A DNA stretch of 64,000 bases from Nocardia terrae (GCF_009760405.1 NZ_WRPP01000013.1:147591-211590), one strand, 5' to 3'; shown: positions 40,087-49,977, counted from the first letter of the stretch. Notes: generated from the sequence alone by a model not told the origin. Translations and numbers: made by a program.

Positions 40087-41550
40087 GTGGAACTGCATCA
40101 GCGGATCGTCTCGGCGCCGGTGGACTTCGGCGCCGTTCGAACCGAATTCGGATTGGCCTCGGACTATCCTTCCGAGGCCGTCTCGGAGGCCCGCGACGCG
40201 GCCGACGCGTTCGCGGGTGCCCGAGCCGATCGGCGGGAGATTCCGCTGGTCACCATCGATCCCCCGGGTGCCATGGATCTGGACCAGGCGCTGTACCTGG
40301 AACGCACCCCGAGCGGATTCCTCCTCTATTACGCGATCGCCGATGTGGCCGCGCTCATCGCGCCCGGCGGCGCGCTGGCCCGCGAATCCCTGACCCGCGG
40401 GCAGACCTTCTACTTCCCCGACGGCACCGTCCCGCTGCACCCGCTGGTGTTGTCCGAGGATCGTGCCAGCCTGCTGCCCGGGGTGGATCGCCCGGCCGCG
40501 CTGTGGACCATCGAATGCGACGAGCAGGCCGTGCCGCTGCGCTTCTCGGTGACCCGCGCCCTGGTCCGCTCCCGCGCCCGCCTGGACTACGCGAAGGTGC
40601 AGGCCGCCGCCGACGCGGGCCGTCTCCATCCCTCCATCGCCGCCCTTCCGGAATTCGGCCGCCTGCGCATCGAGGCGGGAATCGGGCGCGGCGCCATCAC
40701 TTTGCGCCTGCCCGCGCAGACGGTTATCCGTGACGACGAGCAAACCGGAATCGATCATTGGCAATTGGCGGTGGAACCGCGTACCGCCGCCGACGATTGG
40801 AACGAGCAGGTCTCGCTGCTGACCGGCATGTGCGCCGCCCGAATCATGCTCGATGGCAATAACTCCAACGGCTCCGGCAACCCCGATCACGTCGGTTTGC
40901 TGCGCACCATGCCGCCGCCCGCGCCCGCCGCCATCGACTCCATGCGCCGCACCGCCGCCGCGGTCGGCGTGCCCTGGCCCCCGGCCGAATCCGCGGCCCG
41001 CATGCTGGCCACCCTCGACTGCAACACTCCCGCCGCCCTGGTCCTCATGTCCGAGGCCACCACCCTGCTGCGCGGCGCCTCTTACACCATCCTCAACGGA
41101 CAATCCCCGGATGCGCTGCAACACAGCGCGATCGGCGCCGCCTACGCCCACGTCACCGCCCCGCTGCGCCGCCTGGCCGACCGCTACGCCACCGAGATCT
41201 GCCTGTCCCACTGCGCGAATACCCCCGTCCCCCAATGGGTTCGCGACGGCCTCGCTCCGGTGGTCGACACCATGCGCCGCACCGACGCGGTGGCCGGCAA
41301 GGTCGAACGCGCCTGCGTCGACCTCACCGAGGCCACGGTCCTCGCTCCCCGGGTCGGCACCGACTTCGACGCGGTCGTCCTCCGGGAGGCCAACGGCACC
41401 CGCCCCGCCGAAATCTTCATCGCCGACCCGCCCGTCCTCGCCAAGTGCGCCGGCAATCCCCCCGAAGGCCGACACCTCCGCGTCCGCCTCGATACGGCCG
41501 ACCCCACCACCCGCACAGTGGCTTTCAGCTACACCACGGAGCACGAATAG
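40087..41550 (+). CDS. RNB-domain (RNase II family) protein
   Basis: A 487-residue putative 3'-5' exoribonuclease. The RNB catalytic block is DPPGAMDLDQALYLE, matching the usual DPxGAxDxDDA with Gln for the last Asp, which may lower activity. Other family pieces: LLYYAIADVAALIAPG, YFPDGTVPLHPLVLSED and the late AYAHVTAPLRRLADRYATE. Cold-shock and S1 domains are short or missing, unlike RNase R. GTG start 40087. A VOC protein gene follows after 9 bases. Confidence 0.88.
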   Translation: MELHQRIVSAPVDFGAVRTEFGLASDYPSEAVSEARDAADAFAGARADRREIPLVTIDPPGAMDLDQALYLERTPSGFLLYYAIADVAALIAPGGALARESLTRGQTFYFPDGTVPLHPLVLSEDRASLLPGVDRPAALWTIECDEQAVPLRFSVTRALVRSRARLDYAKVQAAADAGRLHPSIAALPEFGRLRIEAGIGRGAITLRLPAQTVIRDDEQTGIDHWQLAVEPRTAADDWNEQVSLLTGMCAARIMLDGNNSNGSGNPDHVGLLRTMPPPAPAAIDSMRRTAAAVGVPWPPAESAARMLATLDCNTPAALVLMSEATTLLRGASYTILNGQSPDALQHSAIGAAYAHVTAPLRRLADRYATEICLSHCANTPVPQWVRDGLAPVVDTMRRTDAVAGKVERACVDLTEATVLAPRVGTDFDAVVLREANGTRPAEIFIADPPVLAKCAGNPPEGRHLRVRLDTADPTTRTVAFSYTTEHE

Positions 41551-41559
41551 GAGCGACCC

Positions 41560-42000
41560 ATGGCCATCCAGCGCATGGACAACGTCCTCATGGTCGTCGA
41601 GGACCTGGACACCGTCATAGCCTTCTTCGTGGAACTGGGCATGGAGCTGGAAAACCGGGGCCCGGTCGAGGGCCGCTGGGTGGAACGCATCATCGCCCTC
41701 GACGACGTCAGTCAAGAAGTGGCCATGCTCCGAACCCCCGACGGCCACAGCAAGATCGAGCTGGCCATGTTCCACACCCCCGAACCGATCCGCCCCCACC
41801 CCACCCCACCCCCGGCCAACACCCTCGGCCTCCGCCGCGTCATGTTCGCCGTAGACAACCTCGACGACACTCTGGCTCGCCTCCGCCCCTACGGCGCCGA
41901 ACTCGTCGGCACCATAGAGAACTACGAAAACATCTTCCGCCTCTGCTACATCCGAGGCCCCGAAGACATCATCATCGGCCTGGCCGAACAACTCGGCTGA
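41560..42000 (+). CDS. VOC (glyoxalase/bleomycin resistance) family protein
   Basis: A 146-residue protein with two beta-alpha-beta-beta-beta units (MDNVLMVVEDLDTVIAFFVE, KIELAMFHTP, RRVMFAVDNLDDTLARL, YIRGPEDIIIGLAEQL). Metal ligands Glu and His are in expected positions (KIELAMFH, IIIGLAE). It may be a lyase, dioxygenase or binding protein. AGGAG lies 6 bases before the ATG; it follows the RNB gene in an operon. Confidence 0.9.
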   Translation: MAIQRMDNVLMVVEDLDTVIAFFVELGMELENRGPVEGRWVERIIALDDVSQEVAMLRTPDGHSKIELAMFHTPEPIRPHPTPPPANTLGLRRVMFAVDNLDDTLARLRPYGAELVGTIENYENIFRLCYIRGPEDIIIGLAEQLG

Positions 42001-42038
42001 CCCGCGGGGCCAGCACCCGTTCTGTCGGAGGGTTGCGT

Positions 42039-42656
42039 TTGGATGGCGACGTGAAAGAACTGCTGGGTCGCCTGCCCGAGATTTCCGCACTTCGTGACCG
42101 ATGCCGTGCGATGGCCATGTTGGATGCGATCGTCAGCCCGGATTGGGAAAGCCGGTACTACTCGTTCAACTCCGCATGGGGCGAAGGCGAGGAGATGGCG
42201 TCGATGCGCGATGGCCAGGGCAACGACTGGTTCATCGTCTTCACCGCGGCCGGGGTCTATGGACGGGGGTTCGATCACGAGGCGCCGAACGCGCAGCAGG
42301 TCCTGCGAGCAGTGCCGAGCGTCTTCGAATCCCAAGTTGCCGAGCCGGCCTTTGCCGACCACGAGGGTGCACCACTCGCGACCGTGTGCTTCTGGAGGGA
42401 ACCCGGCGATGACGAGTGGGGCGTATCGACGGCAGATCTTGGCGGCCAGGGTCTGTTCGAGCTACTGCTCGAAGGAACGCCGCAGGCGTACCGCCTTTGG
42501 GCTGCAGACTATTACGAGGTCGATCTCGACCTCGCCGCCGTCGAGCATGTATACGAGCTGCAACCACTGACCCCGGCCGTCATAGATCGAATCAATCCGG
42601 CGGTCCGCCTGTCGGACCTACACGACGATCTCGAGGAAATCGGCTATCCGCGTTGA
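42039..42656 (+). CDS. Conserved-type protein of unknown function
   Basis: A 205-residue acidic soluble protein. TTG 42039 sits 6 bases after GGAGGG, the best start; GTG 42051 is an alternative. Recognisable pieces: MLDAIVSPDWESRYYSFNS, GNDWFIVFTAAGVYGRGFDH and YRLWAADYYEVDLDLAAVEH. The pattern resembles immunity or SUKH-like proteins that accompany toxins, but no toxin is adjacent and the match is weak. The 232 bases after it contain no supportable gene. Confidence 0.7.
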   Translation: MDGDVKELLGRLPEISALRDRCRAMAMLDAIVSPDWESRYYSFNSAWGEGEEMASMRDGQGNDWFIVFTAAGVYGRGFDHEAPNAQQVLRAVPSVFESQVAEPAFADHEGAPLATVCFWREPGDDEWGVSTADLGGQGLFELLLEGTPQAYRLWAADYYEVDLDLAAVEHVYELQPLTPAVIDRINPAVRLSDLHDDLEEIGYPR

Positions 42657-42888
42657 CCCCTGCGGTCGTATTCGCAAGTCGTGACATCGTTCTCGTCAGG
42701 CTGCGCCGAAGTCCGGCTGCGTGGCGGGCCTATCCAGGGTGGAGCCGCGTCCACGATCGATTTCCGAGCGGTGGTCAGGTGAGGAACCTGAGGATGGGCC
42801 TATTCGTGCACAGATCGCTGTTGGACGTCAGTTTTCTGCCGGTTTCGGTGGCTCAGTGCACGTTCAGGCCCATGACTCACACGGGGGG

Positions 42889-44409
42889 TCAGTGTTCGCA
42901 GAGGGAGAATTCTCGTTCGTAGAGGTCGCCGTTGTGTTTGTCTACGAAGAACTTTCGTTCGTGCATGAGTTCTTCACGGTAGGTTTCGGCTTGGGGGCGG
43001 GTCATTGTGGTTGTGGGGGACCACGGTTGTTGGGGTGGGATGTCGGAGGTGGAGGTGATCTTCACCGTTGGGTCTACGAGGAAGAAGGCGAGGATTTTGC
43101 GGTGGCCGGGGCGGGTGGGGTCGGCCAGGCGGAAGGGGGAGACTCGGTGTTGGAGGATGTTGGGGAAGGCCAGGCAGCGGTCGGCGTGGGTGGGGACGGA
43201 ACCTAGTAGTTGGTTCAGGGCGTCCTCGTCCTCGAGGCCGTAGACATCGCGCATGCCGGGGGAGTCGTTCTGTTCGTAGTCGGGGTCGTCGATGGCCGTT
43301 CGGAAGCTCAATGAGCTGTCGGTGATGTTGTCGGTGTCCCAGTAGTAGAGGGCGGTGGAGACGATGCGTTCGTTCATCATTCCCTCGACATGCCAGCTGC
43401 CGCCGGGGTATTCGGGCTGGTCGGGGGTCAGGTGGATGTTGGCGAGTTTGACGATGACCTGGAGGTCGCGGGCTCGCAGGTCCACTCGGGCCGAGTCGTC
43501 CGGGACGGGCGGCGGGGTGAATTCGGGGGCGTCGGGAACGAGGGGGCGGCGATTGTCCCACCATTCGTCCAACGCTTCCTCGTACGCCTCCCGTGCGGCC
43601 TCGGCCGCCTCCTCGTCCATGTCCTCGTCGCTGTCGGAGGGGTCTCGAGGCTCGTCCACATACCAGGAATAGGGATTGGGTGTGATCCGCAGCGGGCGCG
43701 GGTGACGCAGATCGGTGAGGACGTTCTCGAACAGTGGTAGCAGGCGCGTGAACAGCAGCGGGAGAACGGATTCGAGGTCGCGGTGGATTACCGGGTGGAC
43801 GTTGTTGACGTAGGAGCGGAACACGGCCGCACCGTCGGCGTCGACCTCGACGTCGGTGGGCAGCCATTGGAACTTCTCCGAAAACGCGTATCGCGCATCG
43901 TGCTCGCCCGGAGTGGGCCAGGCGGAGTCGTCCGTGACGCTCACCCCGCGGACCAGGCAGAACAGGGAGGGATGGACCAGGTCCAGTACCTGCTCGTTCG
44001 ATCCAGGGTGCCAGTCGCGCTCGGCCTCGGGAACGTCCTCGAGTACCCGAACCGCGGCCCGCAGCCGGGATTTCAGCTCGTCATCGATCAAAGAGTCCGA
44101 CTGCCACACCCCGTCGACGGCGGCCACTTCGATGCCGGTGTGCTCGTCGCGGAGGTCGGCGTAGTGCGCCAATTCCGCGAGCACGTAACGAATCTGGGCT
44201 TCGGTCAGCCCTTGCTCGGACGCTTCGGTCGTCCACTTGGCGACGAGGCCGGCGTCGCGCATCTTGACGAACCACTGTGGCTTGGCCCGAATCTGGGCGC
44301 TCATCTGCATCATCTGCAGTTCGCGCAGCGTCCGGGGCGGCGTGACCGCCACCCGGTACGACTCGAGAAAGGGCAGTGGGAACGTGGATTCGTCGATCAC
44401 GCGCCCCAC
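42889..44409 (-). CDS. DUF4246-family protein, 2OG-Fe(II) dioxygenase-like
   Basis: A 506-residue cytoplasmic protein. The C-terminal half fits a 2-oxoglutarate/iron oxygenase core: GGSWHVEGMMNERIVSTALY (His-x-Glu metal ligands), CLAFPNILQHRVSPFRL (second His) and GHRKILAFFLVDP (2OG-binding basic residue). The family is best known from fungi, where it is large and uncharacterised; bacterial copies are sparse. An acidic insertion (SDSDEDMDEEAAEAAREAYE) lies in the middle. Substrate unknown. It stands alone between unrelated genes. Confidence 0.8.
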   Translation of the reverse strand: MGRVIDESTFPLPFLESYRVAVTPPRTLRELQMMQMSAQIRAKPQWFVKMRDAGLVAKWTTEASEQGLTEAQIRYVLAELAHYADLRDEHTGIEVAAVDGVWQSDSLIDDELKSRLRAAVRVLEDVPEAERDWHPGSNEQVLDLVHPSLFCLVRGVSVTDDSAWPTPGEHDARYAFSEKFQWLPTDVEVDADGAAVFRSYVNNVHPVIHRDLESVLPLLFTRLLPLFENVLTDLRHPRPLRITPNPYSWYVDEPRDPSDSDEDMDEEAAEAAREAYEEALDEWWDNRRPLVPDAPEFTPPPVPDDSARVDLRARDLQVIVKLANIHLTPDQPEYPGGSWHVEGMMNERIVSTALYYWDTDNITDSSLSFRTAIDDPDYEQNDSPGMRDVYGLEDEDALNQLLGSVPTHADRCLAFPNILQHRVSPFRLADPTRPGHRKILAFFLVDPTVKITSTSDIPPQQPWSPTTTMTRPQAETYREELMHERKFFVDKHNGDLYEREFSLCEH

Positions 44410-44442
44410 CGTACGGAATCGGGGTGACAGGATGCGGTGGCT

Positions 44443-45894
44443 CTAGCGCGGTGGCTGGAAACCGCCGATCCGCTGCTCGAGCAGTTCGGCCAGCCGCAGC
44501 GGGGTGCGGTCCTCGAACATGGGGCCGATGAGCTGGACGCCCACCGGGAGCCCCTCGGGGGAGAGACCCGTGGGGATGGCGGTGGCGGGCAGACCGGGCA
44601 TGGTCGCCACGCCGGGCCAGATGTGCTGGTCGCCGAAAGGGTATGCGACGCCGTCGATGTCGATTCGCTTCTGCATCATGTCGGTGCTGTGGTCGTGCGG
44701 GAACGCGGGTGTCGGCGTGATCGGGCACACCACGACATCGAACTCGGCGAAGAGCCGCCGCCAGCTCTGGCGGTGCAGTTCGCGGCGGTTGTTCACCTCG
44801 ACCCAGCCGCGGTAGCTGAGCACCGCGCCCCGCACCCAGGCCGTATCGGAACCCTGTGCGTCCGAGGGCAGTTCGGCGGCGACCGTCCGCATCTGCTCGT
44901 AGCGGTCCGCGGGCATGCGCGCCGCGGCGCTCGAAGCCAGGAGTTGCGTGTAGAGGTTCTCGGCTTCGGCGAGATCGGGCAGCAGCGGACTCTGCCGTTC
45001 GACGCGGGCGCCCGCCGCGGTGAGCGCGTCCGCGACCCGGTTCAGCCCGGCTCGAACGGCCGCGCCGGTCGGGATCAGCGGATGCTCGTCGATGACCAGG
45101 ACGCGGAAGTCCGCCAGCTGCTCGTGACGCGCCGGCGGCAGCGCCAATTCGTATGCGACACCGAGGGTCAGCGGATCCGGTCCGGCCATGACGTCGAGCA
45201 GGAGGGTGAGGTCGCGGGCGGTGCGTGCCATGGGACCGACGACGGCCAGGTCGATCTCGGCCGGCAGTGCCGCCACGGGCGGCGGCACCATGCCCCGGCT
45301 CGCGCACAATCCGAGGGTCGGCTTGTGCGCGTAGACACCGCAGAAATGCGCGGGGTTGCGCAGTGACCCCGCGAGATCGGAGCCCAGGGACAGCGCCCCG
45401 AATCCCGCCGCCAGCGCCGCCGACGAGCCACCGGAGGAACCGCCGGGCGAACGACCGTGATCGTAGGGGTTGTTGGTGGTGCCGTAGATCTCGTTGAAGC
45501 TCTGCCAATCCTGCAGCATCAACGGCACATTGGTCTTGCCGAGAACCACCGCGCCCGCGGCCTTCACCCGCGAGACCGCCAGCGCGTCCTCGGCCGGAAC
45601 ATAGTCCCGGAACTGAGGATTGCCCCACGTCGTGGGCAGTCCGGCCATGTTGTAGGACTCCTTGACCGTCACCGGAATCCCGAGCAGCGGCCGGTCCTCA
45701 CCTCGAGCCCGCGCCGCATCGGCCTCGCGAGCGGCGGCCCGCGCCCGCTCGAAGTCCGGCACGCAGATGGCGTTGATCGCCTTGTCGTCCCGCTCGATCC
45801 GGGCGATCGCCTCCTCGGTCAGCTCCACCGAGGTCACCTCACCGGCCCGCATCGCCGCCGAAAGCTCTTCTGCCGAATGAAGACTCCACTCCAT
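44443..45894 (-). CDS. Amidase, amidase-signature family
   Basis: A 483-residue hydrolase with the complete Ser-cisSer-Lys triad: Lys in IPVTVKESYNMAG, cis-Ser in SPGGSSGGSSAALAAGFG and nucleophile Ser in SDLAGSLRNPAHFCG. It is not GatA, as no GatB/GatC is adjacent and the C-terminal half is shorter. Probably acts on a small aliphatic or aromatic amide or a carbamate in catabolism. Monocistronic. Confidence 0.93.
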   Translation of the reverse strand: MEWSLHSAEELSAAMRAGEVTSVELTEEAIARIERDDKAINAICVPDFERARAAAREADAARARGEDRPLLGIPVTVKESYNMAGLPTTWGNPQFRDYVPAEDALAVSRVKAAGAVVLGKTNVPLMLQDWQSFNEIYGTTNNPYDHGRSPGGSSGGSSAALAAGFGALSLGSDLAGSLRNPAHFCGVYAHKPTLGLCASRGMVPPPVAALPAEIDLAVVGPMARTARDLTLLLDVMAGPDPLTLGVAYELALPPARHEQLADFRVLVIDEHPLIPTGAAVRAGLNRVADALTAAGARVERQSPLLPDLAEAENLYTQLLASSAAARMPADRYEQMRTVAAELPSDAQGSDTAWVRGAVLSYRGWVEVNNRRELHRQSWRRLFAEFDVVVCPITPTPAFPHDHSTDMMQKRIDIDGVAYPFGDQHIWPGVATMPGLPATAIPTGLSPEGLPVGVQLIGPMFEDRTPLRLAELLEQRIGGFQPPR

Positions 45895-46017
45895 GCATTC
45901 GACCCTACCGGCGGGTCCTACGGTCCGTCGGTGATCGCGCCGCCCGGCCGCCGAGGCCGGGTTACGAGGGTTCGCGGGCGGTGCCGAGGCGGGCGGCGAG
46001 AGTGGTTGTGGCAGATG

Positions 46018-47286
46018 CTAGGCCGGGGTCAGCGGCGGGGTGTCGGTGCGGCGGGCGCGGCGGGCGGCGACCGAGCCGAAAGTCTCCCGGTCGGCGAGGA
46101 ATCCCTCCAGGGCGAAGGTGGCCGCGCCGAGGCTGACCGGGTTGTGGGGGAGGGTGTCGAGTTCGAGGGTGACCGCGGCGAAGGGGTCCGACATGGCGTG
46201 ATGGGTGGCGGCGCGGCGGGTCGCTTCCAGGAGCGGGGCGCCGAGCTGGCGGGCGACGAGGTCGCCGAAGACCATGCGGCGCGGGTTGAAGAGGTTGACC
46301 AGGTTGGCGACCGCGACGCCGAGGTAGTGGCCGGTCTTCGCGATGACGGCCACCGCGGTCTCGTCGCCGCGGGCCGCGGCGATGCCGAGCGCGGCGATGG
46401 TGGCGGCGTCATCGTCGGCGAGAAGCTCGCTCGCGGAGTCGATCTCGCGCAGGGTCGCCGCGATGCCGGGCGCGCTCACGTAGGCCTCGACGCAGCCGTT
46501 GCGGCCGCAGGAGCAGGGGCGGCCGTCGAGGACCAGGTTGGTGTGGCCCCATTCGCCCGCGCTGTTGGTGACGCCGCGGTAGAGCATGCCGTCGATGACC
46601 ACGCCGATGCCGACGCCCGCGCGCAGGGTGACCACGATCAGGTCGTCCACGTCGCGGCCCGCGCCGAACCAGAGCTGCGCGGCCGTGCTGGCCTTGAGCG
46701 GATTGTCCAGGTAGAGCGGATAACTCAGCCGTTGCTCGAGCAGGGTCTTGAGCGCGACGTCGTGCCAGTGCCAGTACGGCGAGAACACCGACGTCCCGGT
46801 CTCGGGCTCGACCAGGCCCGGGACGCTCAGCCCCACGCCGAGCACCTTGTCGCCATCGCTCCCGATCACCTCGCCGATGCCGAGCACGATGAGCTCCACG
46901 ATGTCGTCGGGAGTGGTCGCCGCCGGATCGACGGGCACCTCGCTCGACCGCAGAACCGACATGGCCAGATCGAAAACGTCCACGTGAATACTGGTTTCGG
47001 CGATATCGACGCCGATCAGCACCCCGCGATCGGGGTTGATGGCCAGTTGCGCGCGCGGCCGCCCGATCGCGGCCGCCTCGTAGCCGAGCTCGGCGAGCAC
47101 CCCGACTTCGAGCAGTTCGGCGATCAGATTCCCGATGGTGGCGAACGACAGACCGGTGGCCCCCGCGATCTCCTGCCTGCTGGTGTGCCCGGCCGCGGCG
47201 TACACCGCCTGCAGCACGCAGAACCTGTTGCGCCGTCTGATATCCCGCGCGGTCAGCTGGTACACGGCTCCGCCCACTCCTTCCAC
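46018..47286 (-). CDS. ROK-family transcriptional regulator of the sugar locus
   Basis: A 422-residue repressor of the NagC/XylR type. N-terminal winged HTH (YAAAGHTSRQEIAGATGLSF, then ATIGNLIAELLEVGVL) and a ROK sugar-binding domain with phosphate loop IGVDIAETSIHVDVF, NSAGEWGHTNL and the zinc site CSCGRNGCVEAYVS. It is divergent from the ABC importer genes and should respond to the imported sugar or its product. Inverted repeats in the intergenic region are candidate sites. Confidence 0.92.
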   Translation of the reverse strand: MEGVGGAVYQLTARDIRRRNRFCVLQAVYAAAGHTSRQEIAGATGLSFATIGNLIAELLEVGVLAELGYEAAAIGRPRAQLAINPDRGVLIGVDIAETSIHVDVFDLAMSVLRSSEVPVDPAATTPDDIVELIVLGIGEVIGSDGDKVLGVGLSVPGLVEPETGTSVFSPYWHWHDVALKTLLEQRLSYPLYLDNPLKASTAAQLWFGAGRDVDDLIVVTLRAGVGIGVVIDGMLYRGVTNSAGEWGHTNLVLDGRPCSCGRNGCVEAYVSAPGIAATLREIDSASELLADDDAATIAALGIAAARGDETAVAVIAKTGHYLGVAVANLVNLFNPRRMVFGDLVARQLGAPLLEATRRAATHHAMSDPFAAVTLELDTLPHNPVSLGAATFALEGFLADRETFGSVAARRARRTDTPPLTPA

Positions 47287-47335
47287 CCGATCTCGCCAAG
47301 ATAACCGGACTCACCTTCTCGGACAACTTCGACCA

Positions 47336-47370
47336 ACAGTATTTACAACAGTTAGCCGAAGTCATACTGT
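47336..47370. promoter_or_regulatory. Inverted repeat ACAGTAT...ATACTGT in the divergent region
   Basis: 7-base arms at 47336-47342 and 47364-47370 lie between the ROK regulator and the ABC operon. TTGACA at 47385-47390 is a plausible -35 for the importer. Regulator binding here would control both directions; the assignment is by position. Confidence 0.45.
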
Positions 47371-47422
47371 AACCCAAATCACTTTTGACACTTGGTTTGT
47401 CGAAGACCACCTAGGAGTGCTC

Positions 47423-48472
47423 ATGTCCTGGACCCACCGGCGCCGCTGGACCAGCGCGTTAGTCTGCGTGTCCGCCCTGGCCCTGGCTGCGACCGCCTGT
47501 TCGTCGGGCAAGGATTCCGGCTCGAACAACGCGGGCCCGCAGCACGCTTCGGGCACGGTCAGCCTCGTCTACGCCCAGAAACAAGGCGACCAGGAGTACT
47601 TCATCGGCGAAGCCGACGGCGCGAAGGCCAAGGCCAAGGAGCTGGGCGTCGACCTGAAGGTGGTGAACCTCGGCAACGACGCCAACAAGGCGGTCACCGA
47701 GGTCCAGAACGCGGTGAACCAAAAGGCCAACGGCGTCATCGTGGTGGTCCCGGATCCCTCGGTCGGCCCGCAGGTCGCGCAGCTGGCCAAGTCCGGCGGC
47801 GTCGCCCTGCTCACCTCCGACGACCAGGTCTGTGCCAACGGCCCGGACCCGTCGTCCTGCAGCAAGGACAATCTGGTGCCGCGCGTGGGATTCAGTGGCA
47901 CGCAGATGGGCACCGAGGTCGGCACCCGCGCCGGTGAGGACTTCAAGAAGCTGGGCTGGAAGGCCGAGGACACCGCCATCGTCGACGCCTGGAAACAGGA
48001 CGTGACCGTCTGCACCGATCGCGTGAAGGCGAATCAGAAGGCGTTCAAGGATGTTTCGGGCGCGGACGTCAAGGTGATCGAGGTCGGCACCGACAACACT
48101 CCGTCGGACGCGCAGAACAAGATCTCCGCCACCGTCGCGGGCAACCGGTCGGTCAAGAACTGGATCGTCATGGGCTGCAACGACGAGAACGTCAGCGGCG
48201 GTGTCGCGGCCATCCAGAACGCGGGCTACGCGGCCGACAATGTGCTCGGCGTCGGCCTGGGCGCGTACCTGGCCTGCAAGGAATGGCGCGGCGGCAAGCC
48301 GACCGGCTTCAAGGCGGCGCTGTTCATCAATGGCAAGGACGTCGGCGCGCTGGCCGTGCAGACCATGTACGACTACCTCAAGAACGGAAAGGCCATGCCG
48401 CCCGAGGCGTTCGCGCCCACCAAGATGGTCGATGCGACCAACTGGCAGCAGGCGGGCGTGACGTGCAGCTGA
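47423..48472 (+). CDS. Sugar ABC transporter substrate-binding lipoprotein
   Basis: A 349-residue periplasmic-binding-protein-like lipoprotein. Signal peptide with lipobox ALAATAC (Cys about residue 25), then a type I fold: VSLVYAQKQGDQEYFIGEAD, NQKANGVIVVVPDPSVGPQV and VKNWIVMGCNDENVSGGVAA. It most resembles L-arabinose-binding proteins (AraF type). AGGAG lies 7 bases before ATG 47423. It delivers sugar to the permease two genes on. Its stop overlaps the ATPase start. Confidence 0.92.
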   Translation: MSWTHRRRWTSALVCVSALALAATACSSGKDSGSNNAGPQHASGTVSLVYAQKQGDQEYFIGEADGAKAKAKELGVDLKVVNLGNDANKAVTEVQNAVNQKANGVIVVVPDPSVGPQVAQLAKSGGVALLTSDDQVCANGPDPSSCSKDNLVPRVGFSGTQMGTEVGTRAGEDFKKLGWKAEDTAIVDAWKQDVTVCTDRVKANQKAFKDVSGADVKVIEVGTDNTPSDAQNKISATVAGNRSVKNWIVMGCNDENVSGGVAAIQNAGYAADNVLGVGLGAYLACKEWRGGKPTGFKAALFINGKDVGALAVQTMYDYLKNGKAMPPEAFAPTKMVDATNWQQAGVTCS

Positions 48473-49977
48473 TGGGGCTGCGGGTGTCCGGGCTCACCAA
48501 GACCTTCGCAGGCGTGCCGGCGCTGCGCGAGGTGAGCCTGGACTTCCCCGCGGGCATGGTGACCGCCCTGATGGGGGAGAACGGCGCGGGCAAGTCCACG
48601 CTGATCAAGATCCTCGGCGGCGACCATCGACCCGACGGCGGCACCCTCGAACTCGACGGCACCCCACTGGAATTGGCCAGTCCGGCCGATGCGCGCGCGG
48701 CGGGCATCCGGGTGATCGGCCAGGAACCGGAGATCGTGCCGCACGTCTCGGTCGCCGAGAACGTCTACCTCGGCGCGCTCCCGCGCCGGGCGGGCCGCAT
48801 GCTCGATCGGGCGGCGCTGCGGGAACGGGTGCGCGGCGATCTGACCCGGCTCGGCTTCGACCGGGACCTGGACCCCGATACCCTCGGCTCGAAACTGACC
48901 GCCGCGCAACGGCAATTGGTGGAGATCATGCGGGCGCTGACCACCGACGCGAAGGTCATCGCCTTCGACGAGCCCACCTCCTCGCTCTCGGATCACGAGA
49001 CCGAATCGCTGTTCGCGCTCATCGGCCGCCTGCGCGATCGCGGTCTCGCGGTGATCTACGTGTCCCACCGCATGCGCGAGATCTTCCAGCTGGCCGACCG
49101 GGTGGCGGTGCTGCGCGACGGCGCGCTGGTCGGCGTGCGCGACACCGCCGACACCGACGATCAGGAGATCGTGCGCATGATGGTCGGCCGCGACCTGTCG
49201 ACGGTGTTCGCGCGCAAGCATTCCGAGCTCGGGCCGGTGCTGCTCGAGGTGGACCACGTCACCACCGACGACGTGCGGGACGTGAGCCTGCACGTCCGCG
49301 CGGGCGAGGTGGTGGCGCTGGCCGGACTGGTCGGGGCGGGCCGCTCCGAGCTGGCGGGCGCGCTCGCGGGCGACCTGCCGATCCGGTCGGGGGAGGTGCG
49401 GGTGGCCGGTCAGCGGGTGCGATTGCGCCAGCCCCGCGACGCGGTCCGCGCCGGAATGGGTTACGCGCCCGAGGAACGCAAGGCGCAGGCGCTGCTGCTG
49501 CATCGCGGTGTGCGCGACAATATCTCGCTCGCCATGCTGGATCGGCTGCGGCGCTGGCGCTTCGTGCGCCGCGGCGCGGAACGGAAGCTGGTCTCGCAGT
49601 ATGTCGAATCGCTGCGGGTGCGCACGCCCTCCATCGAGCAGGAGGTGCGCAAGCTCTCGGGCGGCAATCAGCAGAAGGTGGTGCTGGCGCGCTGGCTGGC
49701 GCGCAAACCCACCGTGCTCATCCTGGACGAGCCCACGCGCGGCGTCGACGTCGGCGCGAAGATCGAGATCTACCACGTCATCGAGGAATTGGCCGAGTCC
49801 GGCGTGGCGGTGCTGGTGATCTCCTCGGAACTCCCCGAAGTCCTCGGCCTGGCCGACCGCATCGTCGTCATGCAGCAGGGCCGCGTCACCGGCGAACTGG
49901 ACCGCGCCGACGCGAGCGAGGAGGCCATCCTCGCCCTGGCCATGGCCGACGACCTCACCGCCTCGCGACCCCTTTAG
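48472..49977 (+). CDS. Sugar ABC transporter ATPase, two nucleotide-binding domains
   Basis: A 501-residue AraG/RbsA-type ATPase. First domain: Walker A GENGAGKSTLIKIL and Walker B VIAFDEPTSSLSDHE. Second domain: a degenerate Walker A (LVGAGRSELAGAL), signature LSGGNQQKVVLARWL and Walker B VLILDEPTRGVDVG. One active and one degenerate site are normal for this group. ATG 48472 overlaps the upstream stop (TGATG); GTG 48463 is an alternative. Confidence 0.94.
   Translation: MGLRVSGLTKTFAGVPALREVSLDFPAGMVTALMGENGAGKSTLIKILGGDHRPDGGTLELDGTPLELASPADARAAGIRVIGQEPEIVPHVSVAENVYLGALPRRAGRMLDRAALRERVRGDLTRLGFDRDLDPDTLGSKLTAAQRQLVEIMRALTTDAKVIAFDEPTSSLSDHETESLFALIGRLRDRGLAVIYVSHRMREIFQLADRVAVLRDGALVGVRDTADTDDQEIVRMMVGRDLSTVFARKHSELGPVLLEVDHVTTDDVRDVSLHVRAGEVVALAGLVGAGRSELAGALAGDLPIRSGEVRVAGQRVRLRQPRDAVRAGMGYAPEERKAQALLLHRGVRDNISLAMLDRLRRWRFVRRGAERKLVSQYVESLRVRTPSIEQEVRKLSGGNQQKVVLARWLARKPTVLILDEPTRGVDVGAKIEIYHVIEELAESGVAVLVISSELPEVLGLADRIVVMQQGRVTGELDRADASEEAILALAMADDLTASRPL

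Noticed and set aside
40075..42090. 671-residue minus-strand frame over the RNB and VOC genes
   Set aside because: It spans two real genes antisense and lacks any recognisable motif.
42657..42888. Possible short genes in the gap before the DUF4246 gene
   Set aside because: Frames on both strands lack ribosome binding sites and protein-like composition.
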